Shown one piece after another: positions 25,456-35,774 of a stretch of DNA of 64,000 nt. Below the pieces are notes generated by a model. That model saw nothing but the letters and a program-made list of their open reading frames with translations. It had not been told where the DNA came from and searched no databases. Location: NCBI RefSeq assembly GCF_026230105.1, contig NC_079478.1:15825653-15889652 (forward strand). Direction: 5' to 3'. A program made the position numbers and the translations under genes. Positions within the stretch are counted from its first letter, which is position 1; the number at the start of each line of letters is the position of its first letter. Source of the DNA: Diorhabda sublineata (taxonomy: Eukaryota > Arthropoda > Insecta > Coleoptera > Chrysomelidae).

Positions 25456-28400
25456 CTAAAACAAAGTATTTAATATCAATGAAATTTTTCATAATGTTAA
25501 AAGATGATTAACATAGTTTGCGATATGCTTACATTGTCATTTGTTCAAGATACTGATGGAGAAAAAATACTATAACATACCTTTCTCTATCATTTGGATA
25601 ATCAGAATCATTATACCTCTTAGAAAAAGGTTTTTCTTTAACGTTAGTTGGAGAAATTGGAGGTTCTGGTCTTCTTCTTTCGATCTCCAATCTTTCTCTC
25701 TCCATTAACATGAATTTTTCCTTAGCATTCTTAAATCTGTCACTAGGAGCTTTTATATCATCCGAACTAGGAGTAGGCGATCTGAATTGCCCTATCTTTC
25801 TATGATCTTCAAAAAGTTCTTGTGATCTTACAGATTTTTCTTCACGGTCACTGCGAGATTTAGAATAGTTGTCTTTCTGGGAAGGCCGAGAAAGGGATCT
25901 AGGCTTTATTTCTGGTTCTGTATAATATCTACAAAGGAAATAATAAGATAGATCATTATAATAAATAGTTAAGAAAATATTTGTCTTAGAAACTATCGTA
26001 AAACGTGGTCCCTGAATAAAAACTCTTAAATCGATTTTCAAATCTATTAGAAGGTGCAGTTGATAAAACATCATGTTTTTCATAATAAATACTTAGTAAT
26101 AATATCATATAGTTTGATACTAGTAATTTTAATTAATTCGCGTAAGTTTACTTTTAATTCTATATGGTAAAATAAATGGAATGTTTATTGGATTGTTTGT
26201 GCATGTAGATTGAGGGATATTTTAAGTTTGTCCCTGAAATTGTAGTGGATTTAGGGGGACATGGATTGAAATAGTCCGGGAGCCAGGTGAAAATTCGGTT
26301 AATTATTTCCTTTCGAAAATTAATTGGTGAGATGCATCAGTTATGTAATAAAACCTAGTGAACGTCAGCTGCGGCTCGGTGGGTGGGATAAGTGGTAGTA
26401 GCCTCCCACGCACAACAAAAAAAAGAAATTCAGACATTTCCTCCCAGCTGAAAATATGTGAGCTGATAGAAAATATAATGCTGTAATATATAAAAAAACC
26501 AGCTAGCAGTGAATCGAGGAAAACCTGGTCAGCTTCAGATGCTTCCGCTTAACTCCTACGAAATAACATCCAAAGTTTTTCCACCGAGATATAGCCAGCT
26601 AACTTATATATTTATTCACATTTACATATAAGCTATTATTAATAAAATTTTTATTTGACACAAAATCACTGATATAATTTTTTTGTCCATGTTCGAAGCG
26701 CGAACTGACGTATCTATACTATAGTATAGTCAGCTGATTTTTTTTCCTCGAGATATTGGGATAGCAACAGCACCCACCGAGCCGCAGCTGACGTTCACTA
26801 GACTTTATCATACAACTTTCTGATGCATTCTACTAATTATCTCTTACGAGGAACTTGGTCGTGTATATCTGTTGCTGGCTCCCGGACTAAAATGAGAGGA
26901 ACAAGAAAGACTACAAAACAAACAACTTTTCAGAGAGTCTGATAGATTTTTTTATTTAGGTAGTCGGGAGAGTACAGCTGCAGCTGTATTATTACCTGTA
27001 GTCGGCCATTTGGCTGGTGAGAGGTACAGAAAATCTGTGGAAATTTACAACACCAACGATTGAATAGATGAATAGTACATTGAACGGTTCGCATTTTAGG
27101 AACCGGCAACTCAAGTCAAACGATTTTAGATTTCTTTGAGAGAATAGTTTGATCCGTGGGTTTGTGTCGTTTTCTTTTTATTTCTGAATATATTACTACT
27201 GATTATTTATTATCGAAACATTAAAAAAAATAATGTTAATGTCTTAATATAACGATCTACCACTTCTAGCCGAAGAGTCTTATAATCAAATTAATAGTTT
27301 GTATGAACCTAAAAATTCATCTATTTTCTTCGTGAGAAATAACACTTTTTCAGTATACTAAACGATTAGTAATTTTGTTTCTATAAATTTTAAAAAGACA
27401 TTATTCAGGAATGAAGAAGAATGAAAAATTAAACTTCCTCAGTAGTAAATGTGAAGTTATGATTCATTCTTAGCAATTTTATCACAAAATAATTTGAAGA
27501 AATTATTTCTTAGCCAAGTATGCGTCTTGGTATAATTCACAATGACAATTTGATGGAAGAATAACTTTTCAAAACTTGAAAATATTCTCGTCACGGTGAT
27601 TGTATTATCACCATATTTATGCCAAAATTTTACTTAGATATATAATATTTCAATACTAATTTAAAGTAAATTTTTTTGGTTGATTAAGAGAAAATAATTT
27701 CGAGTACTACTTGAACATTATTTTGAACGAAGTAAAACAGTTGAAGAAACTCAAGAGAAATTATGGGAATATTATCCTGAAAGTATTCCATCTCATGGAA
27801 TGAGTACTATCAAACCAAAAAGTATCCTAATACCGTACATGCATTTTTTTTAAAAATTGATAGTTCAAAACTATAAGATTAGAGAACAAGAGATTTGCGT
27901 GGATTCGCAAAGCCGAAAAAATGTTTATAAAATTTGATTATCAAAAAATAGATAAATGGTATTGAATGGTTTGCCTAAAGTAAATTCTATAAAAAATTTC
28001 TATTTCTCTTAGAAAAAATTTATGCAAACAAATTGCCTTTTTGTGTGTCATGAGGGAGAAACTTTCTCCCTCATTACGTAACATTATTTTTTTATTTTGT
28101 TCATTTTAATGGCTTCGTTAAGATTATCTTGGTTTGCGGGCTCAGAAACATTCTGTATTTGTAATAATCGAATAGAAATATTTATTACAATCATAAAAAT
28201 TACGGAAAGTATAGAAACTATCGTAGTTCAAGGAGCTTACCCCTACAGCAACTTCATTATGTACAGAAAAATATAAAAATGTGATTTTATAAAAAAAATA
28301 TTAGCAGAGTATATTAAATTATAATCACCATGAAACAATAGTATTTCCACAGAGAAACATTTATTCTAGTTTATATTCATTGACTTTAATTCTCTGTATT

Positions 28401-31400
28401 AAAAATGAGTTCGGATTCAATGGATTTTAAGCTGGTTTACTGGATAGTTCCGGCCGTTTCTGAGCTTGCCAACCAAGATAATCTTGAAGTAGAATTAAAA
28501 CGAACAAAATAAACAAAAACATGTTACGTAATGAGGGAGAAATTTTCTCTTTAATTACACACTAAAAAAGGCTTGCCTAACCCTCCCGGCCAAAAAACTT
28601 TCGTTTCCCTAAATTTTTTTTGGAGGAAAATGAAATTTTTATCGAATACACTCTAGGCAAACCATTTCATACCAAGAGAGAGAAACATTTATCTATTTTT
28701 CGGCTATGCAAATCCACGCAAACATCTCGTTTTCAATTCCTATAGTTGTGAACTATTAATTCTCATAAAAAAAATTACATGTACGGTGCGAGGGGACTTT
28801 TTAGATTGACACCTCCTGTACTATAAGAGATTACTCAATGATAATAAAAAACTCGATGGCATTAAAATTTCAAACGTGCTTTTAGCAAATAGTTCATATT
28901 TACATCGATCAATAGGGCTTTTCGGAAACTATGATCCGAGGTCAGGAAGATGTTTTTTTTTTATTTTTATACATGATTCACAAGAGCTTTTATTTTTCAC
29001 TACTTTTTCGTGTGTTAATTTGTTTAGTTGTATAATAGATTCTATTGAGCGCTTATCAACGATTTATCCTCACACGGATTTTGCTCTAAAATCAGCCATA
29101 TACGATTTATTATCTCAACTGACATGGTCTGCCTCCCTTCATTTACTTACTTCCCAAACTTATTTGGTGTAGAGAATTTTTTATTGTAATTGGGTTCAAA
29201 GAAATCGACACTCGATAAACAGTTTTTCCGTTATGATTTAATTTAGACAGTGTAATGAAATTTATTTTCCTATTCCAAATTATTTTTACTCGAGCTCAAA
29301 ATATACATACTAATATTAACAATGTGAAACGTAGCCTGCTAAAATTTTGATTTATTTTATATTTCATTTATATACGTGGTATATACTCCAAAATAATTTA
29401 GCTTTTTTATAGAACTGCCTGTATATATTGTCAGTTTTCCGTAATATATTAAATAACAAATACCTACAACTATGAAAACAATAACTTTATATATGTCGGG
29501 AGTTAGGAGGAATCTGTCTTCAGTGTGTTCAAAACGGTTTTGGAACTAATCCTTCTAAATAAGTAATACCATCCTTTCGTGAAACTCATTGAAAATCGTC
29601 AAGATGAGCAATTAAATGTTCAGTTTAGGATTTTCTTATTTGTTCCTAGGTATGTGTCATGCTACTTATAATAGATAAGCTCGAATTTTTTACCGAAATT
29701 CCGACACTTCTAGCCGACTGATCATATGAACTTTAGGGTGTATGGCAACAGTAGACATTTACTAACCTAGAATCATCAGGGGAACTTCTTGTTGGACTTT
29801 TTGGATCACTTCCATCAGACCTGAATGTTCCTTTGTAGAATTTGGAATCGTCTGATGGATATCTTTGTCGAATTTTCGGTGCTGCTGATTCTTCTTTATA
29901 CTGTCTATTGTCAAAATATTCTTCTTCCTCGTAAGTATAACGAGATCGATTTCTTTCAAAATCTGTCGATTTATTTCTGTATCTAAAAAGAGTAATTTCA
30001 TAAGATACGCGAAAAACAAAAATGAGTTATAATGGATAATTACCTCATATTTTCATCGAAACCATCATCTTCAAAGTATTTTTGTTGTTTTGATTTCTCC
30101 TTTCGGGGAGAAAAATCATCGTTCGCCTGTCGAGATTTTTCTGATTCATAAAACCTGTCAAATTTCTCTCTAGAATCTTCTCCTTGATAATAATATCTTT
30201 TTTCACCATACTTTTCGAAATTTCCCGAACGTCTATCTTGCTCAAAACTCCTTTGAATACCCACGTCTTTTTCTAAACTTCTCTGTCGATCTACGAACTT
30301 TTTGTGAGCGAACATTTCCTTTTCCAAACTTTTCTGACGCTCCAAAAATTTGTTGTCAGCGTATTTGGAAATTGGTTTTTCCAGATACTTTTGAGTTTCA
30401 TCTCTGTAATGAACATTGATAAGAAAAGTTATCAAAAATTATTCTATGATCCACTTGTTGGACATCATGACAATCTAGTAACACTACTTCAAATTATGAA
30501 CGGAAAAAATCTCCAAATCACCGTTAAACCTTTTAATGATACACGGAGGACGTACCGGAAAAATGGCTAAAATCGATATTTACAACAATTCTCCAAAAAA
30601 CAAAAATCTACGACCACATATCGATAAGTGTGATGAACCCTACACACAAATTTTTTCCTCACATCATACATCAATAAGAATTAAATGTAAAAATGATGTA
30701 GACGAGACGCAGCTTTCAGAAACGCCTTTGGTACCAGAGTATCAATGTTTTCTCTGAATATTCTCCCCCCTAAATTGTCGCGACCAACGTAAAGATTTTA
30801 TTTATTACGAAAAGGCTTTCGACAGAGTTCATCACGAAAAGCTTATAAATTTATATAAAGTGACTCGTACTGTTGATCGAAAAGACATATCTAATGTACT
30901 GGCAACAGAAGGAGGTCATTCGAATCAATAGAAAACAGATGAACGTCAAATCCAAGGTGGTGATCGAAAAGTCTGTGTCATGTCTCCTTTGTTATTGAAC
31001 TATATTTCATCAAAGTCTTTGAATAAGCTTTCAATGGAAAAGAGTTAACATCGTTATTTTGTGCGATGATCTCTTGGGTCGCTCAAATCTCATAAAATAT
31101 GTTCATGAAGGGGAGCATCTTTAAATGTCATATTAAGTTTCGCCTTTCGTAAGGAACTGGAGTCTGATAACTAAAAGCCACCACAATTAACCTTATAGAA
31201 GCATTTGAAGTTTGGTTACACAAGGATGCTAAAAATACCAAGAGTGGCTATGTAAGGAAATGAAGCGATTTTAAACAGGACAAATACAAATGCAGTTGGT
31301 AAACTTTTGACAATAGTTAAATGCCGAAAAACGTCATTTCTCGGTGATGTCTTTAGAGAAAATCGTTGACGGGCTCTTTAACTTATAAATAAGATCCAAA

Positions 31401-32167
31401 TAGAGGAAAGTAGGAAGAAAACAAATCTCCTGGTTGAGGAACATACGGGACAGGCATACATACCATCGAAAAATTGTTTAGTATGGCTCAACTCGTTATT
31501 GTTATTACTAACATCATTTGGCAGGCTGGAGGATGAGAAAATCACATTTTCGTGCATTTCGATAGCATTTTGACGGACATAGAGGGTTGAATAATTTTGA
31601 AAACATAGAGAAAATATTGAATATTATATATAGAAGTTATTAAGTAACCAGAAACAAAAAACAAAAAATATTTAACACTATAGTAAGTACTGAAAGACTG
31701 AAAAAACGATAGGGATTGTATCTAAGAATAAAATGTCAGCAACGGGAAGGGAATACTGGAGAAACAGCTGTTAAGTGACAAGGAGAAAGTTTTAGTCAGA
31801 AATAGTAGTAATAATGCAAAATAATAAAAAGATTGGATCAATTATGAGATGATAATTGAGAGGAGTAAATAACAAATTAGTTGAAAACTTCCAATAGATG
31901 AATAGAAAAATTTGCTTATCCAACATCAATTACGACATGAACCTTATGCTATAAGTTCAAAATAATGTTATATTAGAACTGACCTGACATTTTTACTTGA
32001 TCTAAAGTTCAACTCTTCATATTTTGGTGAGTGAGATTCTGCATATCTGGAGAACCTTTGATTATTGTCTGGAGACTTGTCTCTGGTTTGTTTTGAGCTA
32101 GCTATTTGAGCGGGTTGGTGCATTAAATATATTGTTGATTCTGCTGGATCTCCATTCCAATCTTCAT
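24873..32167 (-). CDS. 3' part of a multi-exon gene for a charged, disordered protein
   Basis: Five coding exons on the minus strand join in one frame: 32167-31984, 30403-30044, 29982-29767, 25928-25581 and 25455-24873. Together they are 1,691 nt, about 563 codons, ending at a TAG. Every intron is GT..AG and splits a codon after its second base; three of the four junctions make AG|A (Arg) and the fourth AG|A as well. The protein is rich in Arg, Lys, Glu, Asp and Ser (for example SRPSQKDNYSKSRSDREEK), with no membrane segment, no Cys/His cluster and no domain I recognise. The C-terminal exon has a less repetitive part, RRSMFSLIEEEHRKNSNEIA, and ends SSVGNNGRVGIASVHPY. Upstream exons must exist beyond the acceptor at 32168-32169 but were not found in this window. 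A scaffold, cytoskeletal or RNA-related role is possible; none is shown. Confidence 0.85.
25581..25928 (-). CDS. Host gene exon (348 nt)
   Basis: The acceptor is TTCCTTTGTAG and the donor AGAAAG|GTATGT. The translation runs from YYTEPEIKPRSLSRPSQKD through RKIGQFRSPTPSSDDIKAP to PNDRER. It is Arg- and Ser-rich with SP/TP sites. The exon is symmetrical in phase, so skipping it would keep the frame. Confidence 0.85.
26272..26889. mobile_element. Long-TIR MITE in a host-gene intron
   Basis: The ends are TAGTCCGGGAGCCAG and CTGGCTCCCGGACTA. The inverted match resumes inside: AGTGAACGTCAGCTGCGGCT near 26359 matches the complement of AGCCGCAGCTGACGTTCACT near 26780. The whole is about 618 bp and encodes nothing. 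A target-site duplication is not clear. It lies within the 3.8-kb intron 25929-29766. Confidence 0.8.
26973..26988. promoter_or_regulatory. 16-bp perfect palindrome with two E-boxes
   Basis: TACAGCTGCAGCTGTA is self-complementary and contains two overlapping CAGCTG E-box cores. It lies in an intron, just outside the MITE at 26272-26889. Binding by a bHLH factor is only an inference. Confidence 0.3.
27810..28809. mobile_element. 1,000-bp foldback element in a host-gene intron
   Basis: The two halves are inverted repeats over several hundred bases. Matching pairs include AGATTTGCGTGGATTCGCAA near 27890 with the complement of TATGCAAATCCACGCAAACA near 28706; AATGGTTTGCCTAAAG near 27965 with CTCTAGGCAAACCATT near 28650; and ATGAGGGAGAAACTTTCTCC near 28049 with its counterpart near 28529. 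The outer ends begin TCAAACCAAAAAGT and finish ACTTTTTAGATTGA. No protein is encoded. Confidence 0.8.
29767..29982 (-). CDS. Host gene exon (216 nt)
   Basis: The acceptor is CTCTTTTTAG and the donor TCTAG|GTTAGT. In the frame set by its neighbours it reads YRNKSTDFERNRSRYTYEEE and ends SDPKSPTRSSPDDS. A longer open frame over the same bases is out of phase and is a shadow. The length is a multiple of three and the ends are symmetrical. It is separated from the previous exon by only 61 bp. Confidence 0.8.
30044..30403 (-). CDS. Host gene exon (360 nt)
   Basis: The acceptor is TTCATTACAG and the donor ATGAG|GTAATT. The exon is 360 nt with the same phase at both ends, so it could be skipped without changing frame. 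It contains repeated short segments of the type FLERQKSLEKEM, FVDRQRSLEKDV and IQRSFEQDRR, a degenerate internal repeat of about 16 residues. Confidence 0.85.
30790..31510 (+). pseudogene. Decayed LINE reverse transcriptase in a host-gene intron
   Basis: The plus strand, antisense to the host gene, reads YYEKAFDRVHHEKLINLYK near 30810 (RT motif A), CVMSPLLLN near 30975 (motif B) and IVILCDDLLGRS near 31050, where YADD has become CDD. Later IEAFEVWLHK near 31198 and KCRKTSFLGDVF-like sequence near 31320 match the C-terminal end of insect LINEs. Frameshifts and stops are common. It occupies the intron 30404-31983. Confidence 0.75.
31984..32167 (-). CDS. Host gene exon, first one visible
   Basis: This 184-nt exon follows the acceptor CATTTCAG and ends at the donor CAG|GTCAGT. 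It begins with the last two bases of a codon and reads EDWNGDPAESTIYLMHQPAQ, then a Ser-, Lys- and Asn-rich stretch ending NFRSSKNVR. The entry phase shows that at least one coding exon lies further upstream. Confidence 0.8.
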
Positions 32168-32640
32168 CTGAAATGACAATACCATTATCATGTCTATTAT
32201 TTATGTAATAAGCACAATTACACTTTTTTTACAAAATTTCAAATATATGTTTGTTCAAATATTATGAATGTGTCAACATTTATTAGATAGAATTATGAAT
32301 AATAATTGAAATTTCAATCAATTTCAGTAATAGTCAGAATTATGAACAGAAAGACACTGTTTAATATGTTTTCATTATTCTACAGTAATAGATATTATAA
32401 ATGACATTGTGCTATTATTCAGTTAATGTCCTTCTACCCATTAACGTGCATGCTAGCAATAACGCAATGAAGAAATTATTATTGCAAAATATTTTTCTCC
32501 TTTATTTGTAAATCAACGCTTTTAGCTAGTGAAAATAATTAACATGCAAATTTCAAGTAATTATATAGACAGTTACAAATCTCTTTTAACAATAAAATGA
32601 TTATTGACACTTGGAGTTAATAAACAATCGTAAATACATA
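32168..32640. other. Upstream intron of the host gene
   Basis: AT-rich sequence with no further exon that could be supported. The next upstream exon of the host gene was not found. Confidence 0.4.
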
Positions 32641-32649
32641 GTTCATAGT

Positions 32650-33260
32650 GACGTTGTGAGCGGCCAACGGCCGTTAAACACATAGGCCTTCTGATAGGTC
32701 AGTCGTGACACACTTGACATTAGTAAAGACCGATGTCCTTTGAAAAGCCGATCAGGCGCTCATGTTTGAACCTTTTGATGTCATTAGGAAAGCTGTGAGG
32801 TTTGCCCAATTATTTGCATCGCGCTTATGTCGGTACTGGTCACTCACAGATGACGTGGTCTGCAGTTTCATCCTTCCCCCTACACCAGCAGCACTCCGAA
32901 TCATCCAGGATGCCCATGGTGTGGAGATCGTGTCCAAGTTGACCGTTTAAAATCCCGATCACTAGTAGGATTCCGTGCATATTTAATCGGAGCAGCTGTT
33001 TGTAAAGAGAAGCAGAGGGGGGCCATCTATGTCTGCCTTCGCTTGTTATAAATACATAGTAGTCCATACAAATTATGTTACACTTATGCAATAGCCCAAT
33101 GCAATGTCCTATAATTTCATTTATTTTACTAAGCTGAATCAAAAAGTTATCTGCAAGGTGAGTGCCACGATTTCTTGATACTAATTTAAAGTCCGCTCGC
33201 ATTCGAGATTGAAACAAATGTTTGTAAAATTCGAATGCGATCCATTTGAATTTTTCCATG
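32650..33260 (-). pseudogene. LINE 3' end (RNase H/zinc-knuckle region)
   Basis: A minus-strand frame of 139 codons includes LLVIGILNGQLGHDLHTMGI and DSECCWCRGKDETADHVICE. This C-x2-C-x8-H-x3-C pattern and the preceding GxLNGxxxxxxHLxxMGI pattern are found at the C-terminus of R1/Jockey/I-type LINE polyproteins. Upstream RNase H sequence is not recognisable and the downstream frame is broken. Confidence 0.7.
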
Positions 33261-33269
33261 GATATGTAT

Positions 33270-34050
33270 ACAAATACAATGGATTTCTCTAAAGTATCTT
33301 TTTATCGGTCAGTTAAGTTATGATCTCAGTATTTTGGGATTCAAAAGGTGTAATCTTCATCGATTATTTAGAAAAAAAAAGCACTATAACACTGTAGCAT
33401 CATAAAACAGAAAAAAACAATCCAAAACAACTCACGCCACCAAAGAAAAGTCAAGAAAAACTGAAAGAGGTACATACGGGAAAATCAATTGTTGACTCCA
33501 CGGCCGCTATTCTGACGTAGATCAGATGTTTTCTTAAATTAATACATAGACGTACTAAAAAAGAAGTGGTACTTTTTCTGGTTTTGGAACTAAATTTAAA
33601 CTTTGGATATGTCACTCGATAGCGGCATTGCAGAAGTCGTATTGTTGTACTTTATTTATGCCCTTCTGTTTAGATTGGTAATGCAGTACTATTAGATAAT
33701 TATTGCATGTTTATATTGTTTCTATCGCATATAATATACTTTCTGTAGCATCAGTCCATTTGAATGCACCTTTCGTTTTCTTCAGAGAATCAGTTAAGGA
33801 AGAAATTTTACAGGCAAGTTAACACTTCGGAAATACATTGTGTAAAATATCGGCGAGTTAGATTGCATTGGATCAAAAGTTTTTGAATTATCTTTTCCCA
33901 GGCCTTCTTGACGTGGTTTCAGCAGAATGAGTTGGATTATTTTTTCCATGGATTCATAACTGAATTAACCACTACTCTCCTGAATCGACAAAACAACTTG
34001 CTCAGAGAAAGGAAAAGATGGTTTCCTTGACCGGAAAAGTTGACTGTTTT
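33270..34050. other. Non-coding stretch
   Basis: No supported feature was seen. Confidence 0.4.
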
Positions 34051-34059
34051 TTTTAAGGG

Positions 34060-34440
34060 ATAGTCATGGGATTGTGTTCATCGATGATCTACAATGAGGT
34101 ACAACAATAACAGGAGAAGCAATAGGATTTAAAAAAAAAGAAAGTGCTTTGCCTTCAGGACAATTTACGAATTGCACTTAGAATTACTTAACCAAAAACC
34201 ATCCACTGTTTTCACCTGAATTAGCACTCAGCGACTTTGCGACTTTATTCTGTTTCCTTGTCTGAACCGAGATTTCCATCAGATTATCGCATACGTAAAC
34301 GACTATTTTGAGGAGAAAGACAACTATTATTTGGTTAAAAAGATACGAAGAACGTTGGAAAAAGTGTATATACTTGGAAGGAAACTAAACTGAAAAGCAA
34401 AAATGAATAAGGAAAAAAATGTCTTGTTTTTATTTGCTAG
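34060..34440 (+). pseudogene. Decayed mariner fragment
   Basis: The plus strand reads SALSDFATLFCF-like sequence near 34225 and then VNDYFEEKDNYYLVKKIRRT and LEKVYILGRK, corresponding to the end of a mariner transposase (APSDFFLF, then YFEDxDxxYYxxGIxxLExR). Confidence 0.6.
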
Positions 34441-34444
34441 ATCT

Positions 34445-34540
34445 ATTACTTTCCACAAAACTGTTCATTCTCTATATTCACCTGGTCTGGCTCCCTCAAA
34501 TTATTATCTGTTCCGTTTATTTTACTATTACATCTTGGAC
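34445..34540 (+). pseudogene. Second, shorter mariner fragment
   Basis: HSLYSPGLAPSNYYLFRLF on the plus strand resembles the third catalytic block YSPDLAPSDYYLF with both Asp residues replaced (SPG and PSN). It follows the previous fragment directly and belongs to another copy, since that block was already passed. Confidence 0.6.
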
Positions 34541-35011
34541 AACCTCTAAATTGACTGTACCCACCCAAAAGGTTTGTACGTAATAACAACACTATTACAC
34601 AATGAAAAGTGATATATCATTACATAGGAGAAATTTATTCCATTTGAATATATAATTAATGGATTTTGAAAAATGGGTTGGACAAAAACTTTTGATAACG
34701 GCTAATTATTCCGTTATTTAAGCAAGTCGTTGATAATTATGTACTGTTTGTCAATACTGAAGATAAAATTCGTAATAAATCTTATTATATACCAATATAC
34801 GTAAGGAGTTACCGCAAAAATATGGAAAAAATTATACTTAGTTTTCAATCAAAGCAATTCTTCAACCGTTGAAATATCTACAATAAGAAACATTATTAGA
34901 AAAATATAGTATGCACCATGTTTAATAAACTGCAGTTAAATGGAAAATTCGAAACATAACGCCAAACATAGCACACATTTAAGTGTACAAAATACATTCA
35001 AACCTTATAAC

Positions 35012-35768
35012 AGTACAGGCAAATTAGGCTAAAACTTTACATTAAATTGGGCGATTTAGATTTTCTAGGTTCTGGAATATTTTAGGATACTGAATAAGTC
35101 TAGCAACTTAACAAAATTAAGGTCATGGATTTTCAAACTTTTGGGACTTGAAACTTAAAAAAATGTTTAAAAGCGAATAACTCGAAAACTATGAAGAATT
35201 CGAGAAAAACTGTCGCAACAGAAAATGTACATGACAAAATTTTCTACAAAAAAGTATTTCAAGTATTTGTTCCTAATTTCAAAATCTTCACCTTCAAACG
35301 TATGATACACCCAAAAATATTTTGAATCGCGAATAACTAGAAAACTACGAGGAAATCGAAAAAAGTGTTGAAGCAAAAAATGTACAGCACCAAATTCTTC
35401 ACAAACTGGTCTTTAAGCATTTTTTCCTAACCTCAAAATTTTCACCATAAAATGAGTGTACGTACTCACAAACATTTTGAATTGTGGATAATTTGAAACT
35501 ATGAGACACAAACTGCCGGGACTGTACATAAAAAGTTTCAATTTTTTCCTAACCTCAAAATTTCCATTATAAAACTATTTTGAATCGCAAATAAAATTTT
35601 GTGCTTTATATTTTTTGTCGAATTTTGGAGTTCTTCTTAGTTTTCGAGTTATTCGAGTTTCAAAATTTTTTTTAGTTACAATCCCAAAATTTCGAAAACC
35701 CCTTCCTTTTATTTTATTAAGAGTTGCTAGGCTTTTTTCAGTAACCGCAATCTTATTTTACCTGTACT
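35012..35768. mobile_element. Foldback element with internal tandem repeats
   Basis: The outer ends AGTACAGG and CCTGTACT are inverted, and the match resumes with CTAGCAACTTAA near 35101 against TTAAGAGTTGCTAG near 35718, and GAATAACTCGAAAACT near 35175 against AGTTTTCGAGTTATTC near 35639. Between the arms, a unit of about 160 bp starting GCGAATAACT and containing CCTAACCTCAAAATTTTCAC is repeated roughly two and a half times with drift. No protein is encoded. Confidence 0.7.
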
Positions 35769-35774
35769 AATAAA

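Noticed and set aside
29762..30019. 85-codon minus-strand frame over a host-gene exon
   Set aside because: It is out of phase with the neighbouring exons; the spliced frame over 29767-29982 fits both junctions and the charged composition.
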